A DNA stretch of 35,103 nucleotides, taken from NCBI GenBank assembly GCA_012520835.1, contig JAAYNN010000001.1, positions 1-35,103 of the forward strand, written 5' to 3'. The notes beneath the pieces were generated by a model. It was not told the DNA's origin. It saw only the letters and a list, made by a program, of their open reading frames with translations, and ran no database searches. The position numbers and the translations under genes were made by a program. The stretch's first letter is position 1; the number at the start of each line of letters is the position of its first letter. Shown here in pieces: positions 23,314 to 30,679 of this stretch. This DNA is from Dehalococcoidales bacterium. Lineage in GTDB: Bacteria; Chloroflexota; Dehalococcoidia; Dehalococcoidales; UBA5627.

Positions 23314-24705
23314 ATGGCAACAGGTAAAGTGGTCCAGGTTATTGGCTCGGTGGTTGATATAGAATTCCCGCCAGGGGAACTGCCGGCTCTTTTTAATGCC
23401 GTTGAAATTAAAAGCGGCAATGATAAATTTACACTGGAAGTTCAAAGCCATCTGGGGAATAACTGGGTCAGGTGTTTGTCTTTTACCCCGACCGAAGGTC
23501 TTGCCAGGGGGGTTGAAGCTGTAGATACAGGAGAACCAATTGCCGTTCCGGTAGGCGAAGGCTGCCTGGGGCGTTTGTTCGATGTTACGGGTGCTCCGCT
23601 GGATGGACTGGGCGAAGTTAAAACTAGTGAAAAATGGCAGATACATCGCAATCCTCCGTCATTTGAAGAGCAGGAATCCACCGTTCAAATGCTTGAAACC
23701 GGCATAAAGGTTATCGACCTGATAACCCCCTTTGCCAAGGGCGGCAAAGCCGGTCTTTTAGGCGGCGCCGGCGTCGGCAAGACGGTTATCATCCAGGAAC
23801 TTATCCGTAATATTGCTACCGAGCACGGCGGTTATTCGGTCTTTGCCGGGGTTGGTGAACGTTCCCGTGAAGGAAACGACCTCTGGAATGAAATGGCTGA
23901 ATCCGGTGTGCTTGCCAAAACGGTTATGGTCTTCGGTCAGATGAACGAGCTGCCTGCAGTGCGTCTGCGTGTAGCCCTGACCGGTCTTACGATGGCGGAG
24001 TACTTCCGCGATGTTCAGAAACAGGACGTTCTGATGTTTATCGATAACATCTATCGTTATACGCTGGCCGGCATGGAAGTATCCGCTCTGCTCGGGCGTA
24101 TGCCTTCGGCAGTCGGTTACCAGCCCACGCTGGCCACTGAAATGGGGCAACTGCAGGACCGCATCACTTCCACAAAACAGGGTTCCATTACCTCGTTCCA
24201 GGCTATTTACGTGCCTGCCGATGACTATACCGACCCGGGCGTTGTGGCGACATTCGGCCACCTCGATTCCGTTATCGCTCTTGAACGTTCACTGGCGGAA
24301 CAGGCACTCTATCCTGCTGTGGACCCGCTGGCTTCAACCTCCAGGATTCTGGCACCGGAAAACGTCGGAGAGGAACACTATTTTGTTGCCCGTGAAGTAC
24401 AGAGGATTCTACAGAAATATAAGGACTTGCAGGATGTTATCGCTATTCTCGGTATGGAAGAATTGAGCGAAGACGATAAACTGACTGTTTACCGTGCCCG
24501 CAAGATCCAGAGATTCTTAACCCAGCCGTTCTTTGTCGGTGAGGTATTTACCGGGCGTGCTGGCAAGTATGTTCCCATTACCGAAACAGTTCGCGGATTC
24601 AAGGAAATCCTGGATGGGAAGCATGACGATTTGCCGGAACAGGCTTTCTATATGGCTGGAACCATTGATGATGTGGTTGAAGCTGCCAGAGCGTTACAGG
24701 TGTAG
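23314..24705 (+). CDS. atpD: F1Fo ATP synthase subunit beta
   Basis: The 463-residue catalytic subunit has Walker A GGAGVGKT at 150-157, catalytic E182 in GERSREGNDLW and Walker B in VLMFIDNIYRYT. The lever region reads EELSEDD, a slight variant of the usual DELSEED. An AGGAGG site lies between the atpG stop and ATG 23314. Confidence 0.98.
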   Translation: MATGKVVQVIGSVVDIEFPPGELPALFNAVEIKSGNDKFTLEVQSHLGNNWVRCLSFTPTEGLARGVEAVDTGEPIAVPVGEGCLGRLFDVTGAPLDGLGEVKTSEKWQIHRNPPSFEEQESTVQMLETGIKVIDLITPFAKGGKAGLLGGAGVGKTVIIQELIRNIATEHGGYSVFAGVGERSREGNDLWNEMAESGVLAKTVMVFGQMNELPAVRLRVALTGLTMAEYFRDVQKQDVLMFIDNIYRYTLAGMEVSALLGRMPSAVGYQPTLATEMGQLQDRITSTKQGSITSFQAIYVPADDYTDPGVVATFGHLDSVIALERSLAEQALYPAVDPLASTSRILAPENVGEEHYFVAREVQRILQKYKDLQDVIAILGMEELSEDDKLTVYRARKIQRFLTQPFFVGEVFTGRAGKYVPITETVRGFKEILDGKHDDLPEQAFYMAGTIDDVVEAARALQV

Positions 24706-24727
24706 TAGATAGAAGCGGGGGCTTATA

Positions 24728-25153
24728 ATGGCGACAATTAAACTGGATATAGTAACAGCAGAGCGCTTGGTTTATTCCGATGAAGTTGATATTGTAATTG
24801 CACCGGGAATCGATGGTGAACTGGGTATTTTACCGAGGCACACCCCTTTAATGACCATGCTGCAGCCCGGCGAGTTGATTGCCCGTAAAGGGAATGAGGA
24901 ATATTCACTGGCCATATCAGGCGGTTTTTTGGAAGTGCGCCCCGACAGGGTGATTGTACTGGCAGATTCCGCTGAAAGAGCCGAAGAAATCGATATCGCC
25001 AGAGCTGAAGAGGCTAAGAAGCGCGCCGAGAAATTGATGTCCGAAAAATATGCTCCGGGTGTCGATGCCGGTAGCGTGGAAGCTGCTTTACGCCGCTCGA
25101 TGGTAAGAATAAAAGTGGCCGAGAGGCGCAAGAAGAAGGCTCCGCGTATTTAG
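24728..25153 (+). CDS. atpC: F1Fo ATP synthase subunit epsilon
   Basis: This 141-residue subunit has an N-terminal beta-sandwich (about 1-88; GELGILPRHTPLMTML is diagnostic) and two C-terminal helices (about 92-140). In this family the C-terminal helices can inhibit ATP hydrolysis. It is the last gene of the atp operon and is followed by a strong terminator. Confidence 0.96.
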   Translation: MATIKLDIVTAERLVYSDEVDIVIAPGIDGELGILPRHTPLMTMLQPGELIARKGNEEYSLAISGGFLEVRPDRVIVLADSAERAEEIDIARAEEAKKRAEKLMSEKYAPGVDAGSVEAALRRSMVRIKVAERRKKKAPRI

Positions 25154-25183
25154 CAGTCAGTAATAAAAATATTTTGTGCAACG

Positions 25184-25213
25184 AAAAAGGATGGGTTTTA
25201 TCCCATCCTTTTT
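25184..25213 (+). terminator. Rho-independent terminator of the atp operon
   Basis: AAAAAGGATGGG (25184-25195) and CCCATCCTTTTT (25202-25213) form a perfect 12-bp stem with a 6-base loop and a T-run. The A-rich left arm could also serve the convergent khpA transcript. The remaining 108 bases to khpA show nothing else. Confidence 0.92.
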
Positions 25214-25321
25214 TTATCCTGTTTATTTAACTTATGAAAGAAGGAATATTATTATAAAATTCCCCATCAACTCGGTATAAGTCTAAAATATAAAGGATTG
25301 TTTTTGTTAAAGAAAATAGAT

Positions 25322-25549
25322 CTAAATTATATCAAGGGTAGCTCGAGTTCCGGCTTTAGCAGCTTTTACTCTGATTAAGGTTCTTATAGCCTGAGCTATT
25401 CTGCCTTGTTTTCCGATTATTCTCCCTTTATCTTCGTCCGCAACCTGTAATTTGAGAGTAATCCCTTCCTCTCCTTCTTCCTGAGTTACAACCACAGCAT
25501 CCGGGGAGTTAACGAGCGATTTTGCGATGTATTCTACCAGTTCCTTCAT
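25322..25549 (-). CDS. khpA: KH-domain RNA-binding protein KhpA
   Basis: The 75-residue protein consists of one KH domain. It has the RNA-binding GxxG loop (IIGKQGRIAQAIR) preceded by GITLKLQVADEDKGR. Family members bind RNA, usually with KhpB, and affect cell division and ribosome-related functions in some bacteria. ATG 25549 overlaps the rpsP stop (ATGA). The rpsP-khpA order is typical; rimM and trmD, which often follow, are absent here. Confidence 0.93.
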   Translation of the reverse strand: MKELVEYIAKSLVNSPDAVVVTQEEGEEGITLKLQVADEDKGRIIGKQGRIAQAIRTLIRVKAAKAGTRATLDII

Positions 25550-25815
25550 GATTTCTCCTTTGTCGCCTTAAACTTATCTAAAATCCCTGCTTTTTTAAGC
25601 AGACGACTGACGGTAACTGTGGGTTGGGCACCCTGACCTAACCATTTAAGAGCTTCCTGCTCATTAATATTGATTGTTTCCGGATTTGTCATCGGGTCAT
25701 ACTGGCCGATAATCGAAATAAAGGCGCCGTTTCTGGCCGCACGCGAATCGGTAATAACGACACGATATGCCGGTTTTTTAGGGGAACCTATGCGTCTTAA
25801 TCTGATTTTTACCAT
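25546..25815 (-). CDS. rpsP: 30S ribosomal protein bS16
   Basis: The 89-residue protein begins MVKIRLRRIGSPKKPAYRVV and includes SRAARNGAFISIIGQYDPMT, the diagnostic bS16 sequence. It binds 16S rRNA during 30S assembly. It forms a two-gene unit with khpA, driven by one or two promoters in the gap towards nfi. Confidence 0.97.
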   Translation of the reverse strand: MVKIRLRRIGSPKKPAYRVVITDSRAARNGAFISIIGQYDPMTNPETININEQEALKWLGQGAQPTVTVSRLLKKAGILDKFKATKEKS

Positions 25816-25849
25816 TTTATAAAATTCTTTCCTACCTTACTTTCGTGAT

Positions 25850-25879
25850 ATTATGCAACAAAAGGCAGTCGTCTGTCAA
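25850..25879 (-). promoter_or_regulatory. Putative proximal promoter of rpsP-khpA
   Basis: On the minus strand a perfect TTGACA (25874-25879), an 18-base spacer and CATAAT (25850-25855) lie upstream of rpsP. Confidence 0.65.
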
Positions 25880-25888
25880 CAGTATCTA

Positions 25889-25918
25889 TATATAAATTAT
25901 GAATAAATCGTTTGTCAA
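25889..25918 (-). promoter_or_regulatory. Putative distal promoter of rpsP-khpA, sharing its -35 with nfi
   Basis: On the minus strand TTGACA (25913-25918), 18 bases and TATATA (25889-25894). The -35 is the complement of the nfi -35 shifted by one base; the palindromic core is TTGTCAA at 25912-25918. Confidence 0.5.
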
Positions 25919-25940
25919 CGCCTTTCGCAGAATATATAAT
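25912..25940 (+). promoter_or_regulatory. Putative promoter of nfi giving a leaderless mRNA
   Basis: TTGTCA (25912-25917), 17 bases and a perfect TATAAT (25935-25940). Only 7 bases separate the -10 from ATG 25948, so transcription should begin at or within about two bases of the start codon. Confidence 0.65.
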
Positions 25941-25947
25941 TGAATCC

Positions 25948-26613
25948 ATGAACGAAAAATACCTGTGGAAGGGTGTAATTACTCCTCAGGAAGCAGTATA
26001 TCTGCAAAAGCAAATGGCAGTAAACGTCATCAGATACGGGGAGGTCGCATCTGCCGGATATATAGCCGGCATCGATATCGCTATTTGGAAAAAGAGTAAC
26101 AGTGCACAGGCGGCTATCGTCGTATTGAAGTATCCTCAGCTTGAAATTGTCGAAGTCCAAAAATCCTGCGGTGAGGTAGAATTTCCCTATATTCCCGGAT
26201 TACTCTCTTTTCGCGAGATTCCACTGATACTGGAAGCATGGCAAAAGCTCTCGGTTTCCCCGGATATAATTATGGTAGACGGGCAGGGATATGCCCATCC
26301 CAGGAGAATCGGCCTGGCCTCGCATTTCGGTCTGCTGGTTGATATTCCGACCATAGGCTGTGCCAAATCAAGATTGTGCGGCGATTATCAGATGCCGACA
26401 GAGGAAGCCGGCGGTTATTGCAACCTAACCGATGATGGAGAAATTATCGGAGCCGCTCTGAGAAGCAAAACGGGAGTTAGACCGTTGTTTATATCGGTAG
26501 GGCATAAAATAAGCCTTGAAAATGCGATTTGCTGGGTTAGAAAGTGCTGCCGGGGATACCGTCTGCCGCAGCCGACACGGTTGGCTCACCTGGCAGCCGG
26601 CGGCAATTTGTAA
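25948..26613 (+). CDS. nfi: Endonuclease V (deoxyinosine 3' endonuclease)
   Basis: It nicks DNA 3' to deaminated adenine (hypoxanthine) and starts alternative excision repair. The 221-residue protein has all catalytic positions: D43 in GIDIA, E90 in YIPGLLSFRE, D111 in VDGQGYAHPRR and H214 in TRLAHLAA, nearly the E. coli numbering. The frame is open further upstream from TTG 25912. However, that region contains the promoter, and ATG 25948 gives the normal family N-terminus. No ribosome-binding site precedes the ATG, consistent with leaderless translation. The neighbour prfB starts 54 bases downstream. Confidence 0.95.
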   Translation: MNEKYLWKGVITPQEAVYLQKQMAVNVIRYGEVASAGYIAGIDIAIWKKSNSAQAAIVVLKYPQLEIVEVQKSCGEVEFPYIPGLLSFREIPLILEAWQKLSVSPDIIMVDGQGYAHPRRIGLASHFGLLVDIPTIGCAKSRLCGDYQMPTEEAGGYCNLTDDGEIIGAALRSKTGVRPLFISVGHKISLENAICWVRKCCRGYRLPQPTRLAHLAAGGNL

Positions 26614-26667
26614 TCGGGCAGCATAATCAATTAAACTAGACTATTGATAATAAATTGCGGGAGAATT

Positions 26668-27766
26668 ATGAACGAACTGGCGGACAAACTCGAAGAATAC
26701 AGTGAAAGAATTTCATCAGCAATGGTGCGTCTTTGACATTCCTGAAAAAGAAAAACAGTTAGCCGAACTTGAAAAACAATCTGCTGCTCCGGATTTCTGG
26801 CAGGATTCTGAAAAAGCGCAGGATGTGATGCGCCTGTTGACCGAAACAAGGAAAACTGTACAGAAATGGCGGGAGCTGGAGCATGAAGTAATTGACATAA
26901 AAGAATTGATTTCTCTGGTATCCGATGATGAAGAGTCTTCACTGGATACGGAAATCAGGCAGGAAGTGGAAACCATCGAATCAAAGCTCGACGAAATGGA
27001 GTTCGAGCTGTCTTTCAGCGGCGAATACGATAACCGTAAAGCGATACTGTCCATTCATGCCGGCGCCGGCGGTGTCGAGTCGCAGGATTGGGCGGAGATG
27101 CTCTTACGCATGTATTTGCACTGGGCTGAAAGTAAAAAATATAAAACTGAGGTGCTCGATATTTCACCGGGAGAGGAAGCCGGTATAAAAAGTGTTGTCT
27201 TTGAGATATCGCATGATTATGCCTTCGGATATCTGAAATCGGAACACGGAGTGCACAGGCTGGTGCGTCTGTCTCCTTTCGATGCCGACCACGCTCGCCA
27301 TACATCGTTTGCACTGATAGAAGTAATGCCGGAGGCGGGAGAGGATGTCGATATCAATGTCTCGCCGGACGACATAAAAGTAGAAACCTTCAGGTCATCC
27401 GGGCCAGGTGGTCAAAACATGCAAAAGACCAGCAGCGCGGTACGCCTGACACATATACCGACCGGCACGGTGGTTAGCTGCCAGAGCGAACGCTCGTAGC
27501 ACAAGAATAAGGAAAGCGCCATGAAAATCCTGCTCTCCAGATTATTGAACCAGGAGCTGGCAAAAAGGGAAGAAGAAAGAGCCAGGCTTAAAGGCGAACG
27601 TATTGTTGCCGGCTGGAGCAATCAAATTCGGAGCTATGTTTTACATCCCTATAAAATGGTAAAAGACCACCGCACCGATTATCAGGTGGGGGATGCCGAG
27701 GGAGTTTTAGCCGGAGACCTGGATGGCTTTATCAATGCCTATTTAAGAGCCGGGCTCGGGGATTAA
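26668..27766 (+). CDS. prfB: Peptide chain release factor 2 with +1 programmed frameshift and an additional in-frame UAG
   Basis: RF2 terminates translation at UGA and UAA. The first frame (ATG 26668, after GCGGGAG) encodes 22 residues ending VRL and stops at UGA 26734-26736. A +1 shift on CUU-UGA-C continues with DIPEKEKQL, the classical autoregulatory arrangement. The continuing frame has the recognition motif SPF (LVRLSPFDADHAR) and the catalytic GGQ (Gln249, GPGGQNMQK). At codon 277 a UAG (27497-27499) replaces the glutamine of the usual Ser-Gln-x-Lys-Asn segment. In-frame RF2 sequence then resumes (HKNKESAMKILL) to the normal end (IRSYVLHPYKMVKDHRTDYQ). With both events bypassed the product is 365 residues, the standard length. 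A functional gene, a strain mutation or a sequence error are all possible. Confidence 0.9.
26724..26737 (+). promoter_or_regulatory. prfB programmed +1 frameshift site
   Basis: CTTTGAC at 26731-26737 is the classical slippery CUU plus UGA and the following C. GGTG at 26724-26727 can pair with the CACC of the 16S anti-Shine-Dalgarno, three bases before CUU as in E. coli, but it is weaker than the E. coli AGGGGG. Confidence 0.9.
27497..27499 (+). other. In-frame amber codon inside prfB
   Basis: TAG lies exactly in the RF2 frame (254 codons after GAC 26735) between CQSERS and HKNKESAM. One C-to-T change from CAG would create it. Downstream, AAGGAAAG precedes an in-frame ATG at 27521, so re-initiation is conceivable but would give only a C-terminal fragment. 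Confidence 0.9.
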
Positions 27767-27767
27767 G

Positions 27768-28883
27768 ATGCTTAAAAAAATAGCGCTTGTTTTACTGTCT
27801 TTTGTCCTGATGATGCTGTCTTTTGCCCCGATTCATGTGCAAAGCAGTTCCGATGCCGCGGTTACATTAAACGATTCCGTAGATGTTTCGTTCCCTGATT
27901 ATATCCGGTTCAATCTCAAAATCGCAACGGAGATTACCGTCGAGGATCTCAGGCTTCATTATATTGTTGAACGTAAAAGCTATACCGCCGTCACCCAGGA
28001 GATTAAAGTTGCTGTACCTGTTTCTTCCCAATCTAATATCAGCGTCAACTGGATATGGGATATGCGAACCACCGGGTCACTCCCTTCCGGCACTGTCATA
28101 CGCTACTGGTGGACAGTTTCAGATAACAATAAAAATTTGTACCAGAGCGAACAATCATCTGTACGTTTCGATGATGACGAATATAATTGGCAGCAATTAA
28201 ACGAAAACAATGTCACCCTTCACTGGTATTACGGCGATGACGATTTTGCCGCCGACCTGATGCAAACATGCCAGAATGCACTGCAGCGTTTGGGAGAGGA
28301 TACCGGCGCTTATCTTGAATCACCAGTCAGAATTTATATTTATTCCAGTTCTTATGCCCTCAGAAATGCCATGGTCTTTGCCAAGGAATGGACGGGCGGT
28401 GTGGCTTATCCCGCTTACGGGGTGATTGCCATCGGTATTTCCAATTCCAATATCGAGTGGAGCAGGAAGGCGCTGGCACATGAACTGGCTCACCTGGTCA
28501 CGTACCAGATGACATCCAATCCCTACAACGATATACCGGTATGGCTGAATGAGGGCATATCGATGTATGCCGAGGGAGAGTTGGAAAAGGATTATGAATA
28601 TTATCTCAAGTCGGCGGTTTACAACGATTCGCTGATATCGGTGCAAAGCCTGTGCAGCCCCTTCTCGTCTTATTCGGAGCAGAGCTATCTCTCATATGCC
28701 GAAAGCTACAGTATCGTGGCTTACCTTATCGAAGAGTACGGACAGCAAAAAATGCACCAGCTGTTAACGGTATTTAAAGACGGCAGTACCTATAACAATG
28801 CATTGCTTACCGTGTATGGTTTCGATTTGAACGCTTTAAATGAACTCTGGCAAGATTATATCGGCCAAATTTACGTGTATTAG
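27768..28883 (+). CDS. Secreted metallopeptidase (peptidase MA-like, gluzincin)
   Basis: The 371-residue protein starts with a signal peptide (KKIALVLLSFVLMMLSF, probable cleavage after about residue 25). An N-terminal beta-rich domain runs to about 150. The peptidase domain has zinc motif HELAH (H238, H242) and a third ligand E262 in VWLNEGISMYAEGE, the gluzincin arrangement of peptidase MA-like proteins. It is probably exported; there is no clear anchor at the C-terminus. ATG is one base after the prfB stop, and the solute-binding protein follows after 16 bases, so the three genes are likely co-transcribed. The substrate is unknown. Confidence 0.82.
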   Translation: MLKKIALVLLSFVLMMLSFAPIHVQSSSDAAVTLNDSVDVSFPDYIRFNLKIATEITVEDLRLHYIVERKSYTAVTQEIKVAVPVSSQSNISVNWIWDMRTTGSLPSGTVIRYWWTVSDNNKNLYQSEQSSVRFDDDEYNWQQLNENNVTLHWYYGDDDFAADLMQTCQNALQRLGEDTGAYLESPVRIYIYSSSYALRNAMVFAKEWTGGVAYPAYGVIAIGISNSNIEWSRKALAHELAHLVTYQMTSNPYNDIPVWLNEGISMYAEGELEKDYEYYLKSAVYNDSLISVQSLCSPFSSYSEQSYLSYAESYSIVAYLIEEYGQQKMHQLLTVFKDGSTYNNALLTVYGFDLNALNELWQDYIGQIYVY

Positions 28884-28899
28884 CCAAGAATTGATTAAA

Positions 28900-30498
28900 A
28901 TGAAAACGAATAGAATAATAGTCAATGCGCTATTTCTGGTATGTGCGCTGTTAACGGCATTCCTGCCCTGTGCCTGCGATTTCGATTGGATAAAAACTAC
29001 TCAGATATCGGGTGATGTGCTGAATTTGTATGGGGATGATCCTTATACACTCGACCCGGCGCTGGCAGGCGATTCAACCTCTGTAAAATATATATCTCAG
29101 ATTTTCTGCGGGCTGGTTGCTTTCGGTGAAGAACTAGAACCGGTTGCCGATATTGCCGAAAGATGGGAAGTAAGCCCTGATAATCTGGTATACACTTTTT
29201 ATTTGAGAAACGATGTCTATTTTCACGACGGGAAAAAGGTTAAGGCAGCCGATTTTAAATACTCCTGGGAGCGCGCCTGCAATCCGTCTACCGCTTCACA
29301 AACTGCCTCTTTGTATCTGGGGGACATACTCGGCGCCGCTGAAGTCATTAACGGAGCAGCCGATGATATCAGCGGCGTAAGCGTGATTGACGATTATACC
29401 CTGCAGGTAACGCTGGAAAATCCGGTCACCTATTTTTTAGAAAAGATGAGCTATCCGGTTGCTTTTGTAATAGATCAGGAAAATGTCTCGGCAGGTGAAT
29501 ACTGGTGGACTGCCCCCAACGGAACCGGCCCCTTTAAATTATGGGATTGGGTGGAGGGGAGTGAACTGGTTCTCCAGGCTAACGACCAGTATTACGGCGA
29601 TAAAGCATTGCTGGATTTTGTCGTTTACAAGATTTTATCCGGGATAGAGTTTGATTTGTATGAAACCGGGGAGATCGATGTCTGCAGTGTCGGGCTTGAT
29701 AACATTTACCGCGTTACGGATGCAGACGGAGAATTCTATAAACAGTTGTGCAGCAGCCCGGAACTGAGCCTGATGTATATTTGTTTCGATTGCAGCAAAC
29801 CTCCTTTTAACGATGTCAATATCCGCCGTGCCTTTGCTATGGCTATCGATAAAACCAGACTGGTGTCTCTAGTATATAACGATACCGTCATGCGGGCAGA
29901 CGGGATTATTCCCTTCGGAATGCCCGGCTACAATGAAAAATTATCAGCGCTGTCATTCGATACACAAGCGGCACTCGAGTTGATCTCATCTTCTTCTTAC
30001 GGTGATGTGTCGAATTTACCGCAGATTGTCATTACCAGCGGCGGTTACGGGGGATATATATCCGCTATACTGGAGGCCGTTATCAACGAATGGCGCATTA
30101 ATCTGGGGGTCGAGGTGACCGTGCGGCAACTGGACCCGAACGAATTTCTATATGATATTATGGATGAGAAGGATAACATGTTTTTCTGGGGATGGATTGC
30201 CGACTATCCGCACCCGCAGAATTTCCTCGAAATCCTTTTTTCCAGCGCTTCCGAGGGCAACTATGGTGAATACAGCAATTCAGAAGTCGATTTACTGCTG
30301 GCGATGGCTGCCGTAGAGAAAAACGAAGAAGCCGGGCTCGAACTGTACCGGCAGGCCGAGCAAATACTAGTTGACGATGCTGCCTGTATTCCGTTATATT
30401 TCGGCCGCAGCTATATACTGGTAAAACCCTATGTTGCAGGATACAAAATAAACGCGCTGGGAATGGTAAAACTGAATGAGGTCTATCTTTTAAATTGA
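28900..30498 (+). CDS. Extracellular solute-binding protein family 5 (oligopeptide/OppA type)
   Basis: The 532-residue exported binding protein has the family 5 signature: YGDDPYTLDPALAGD near the N-terminus, then PDNLVYTFYLRNDVYFHDGK and VKAADFKYSWERACNP. GTGPFKLWDW and VNIRRAFAMAIDKTRL are further hallmarks. The N-terminus is a signal peptide with cysteines at 24 and 26 (FLPCACDF). It is possibly a lipoprotein, although the lipobox is imperfect. The frame extends upstream to 28840, but that overlaps the peptidase; ATG 28900 begins a proper signal sequence. No permease or ATPase genes follow, so it is an orphan binding protein, perhaps supplying peptides released by the adjacent peptidase. 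Confidence 0.88.
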   Translation: MKTNRIIVNALFLVCALLTAFLPCACDFDWIKTTQISGDVLNLYGDDPYTLDPALAGDSTSVKYISQIFCGLVAFGEELEPVADIAERWEVSPDNLVYTFYLRNDVYFHDGKKVKAADFKYSWERACNPSTASQTASLYLGDILGAAEVINGAADDISGVSVIDDYTLQVTLENPVTYFLEKMSYPVAFVIDQENVSAGEYWWTAPNGTGPFKLWDWVEGSELVLQANDQYYGDKALLDFVVYKILSGIEFDLYETGEIDVCSVGLDNIYRVTDADGEFYKQLCSSPELSLMYICFDCSKPPFNDVNIRRAFAMAIDKTRLVSLVYNDTVMRADGIIPFGMPGYNEKLSALSFDTQAALELISSSSYGDVSNLPQIVITSGGYGGYISAILEAVINEWRINLGVEVTVRQLDPNEFLYDIMDEKDNMFFWGWIADYPHPQNFLEILFSSASEGNYGEYSNSEVDLLLAMAAVEKNEEAGLELYRQAEQILVDDAACIPLYFGRSYILVKPYVAGYKINALGMVKLNEVYLLN

Positions 30499-30500
30499 TA

Positions 30501-30590
30501 TGGCGGAGGGGGTGGGATTCGAACCCACGGTCCTCTTGCGAGGACAACGGTTTTCAAGACCGTCACCATAGGCCACTCGGACACCCCTCC
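30501..30590 (-). tRNA. tRNA-Ser (anticodon UGA, reads UCA)
   Basis: The minus-strand acceptor arms GGAGGGG (30584-30590) and CCCCTCC (30505-30511) pair, followed by a discriminator G and an encoded CCA (30501-30503). The anticodon stem ACGGT/ACCGT encloses loop CTTGAAA, with anticodon TGA at 30554-30556. A long variable arm (TCCTC GCAA GAGGA) identifies the serine class. The T arm GTGGG-TTCGAAT-CCCAC is perfect. It is convergent with the solute-binding protein gene, whose stop is two bases away. Confidence 0.97.
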
Positions 30591-30611
30591 GTATGTGCAA
30601 ATAACATTGAT

Positions 30612-30641
30612 ATTATAGCGATATAGCCGCAAAATTGCTAA
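30612..30641 (-). promoter_or_regulatory. Putative promoter of tRNA-Ser
   Basis: On the minus strand TTAGCA (30636-30641), 18 bases and a perfect TATAAT (30612-30617), about 21 bases from the mature tRNA 5' end. Confidence 0.55.
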
Positions 30642-30663
30642 CCCGGTACACAAGGGGTATTAT
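30635..30663 (+). promoter_or_regulatory. Putative promoter of the DUF6602-like gene
   Basis: TTGCTA (30635-30640), 17 bases and TATTAT (30658-30663). The -35 overlaps that of the divergent tRNA promoter. The leader would be about 10 bases. Confidence 0.45.
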
Positions 30664-30679
30664 ATATTGGAGGCAGAAA

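Noticed and set aside
27497..27499. Pyrrolysine or a genome-wide UAG reassignment as explanation of the prfB amber codon
   Set aside because: UAG ends many intact genes here at the expected place, and a pyrrolysine is not expected at this Gln position of RF2; no pyl genes are in the window.
27521..27766. A separate small gene starting at ATG 27521
   Set aside because: It is the in-frame C-terminal part of RF2 and matches that family throughout; independent initiation is possible but not supported.
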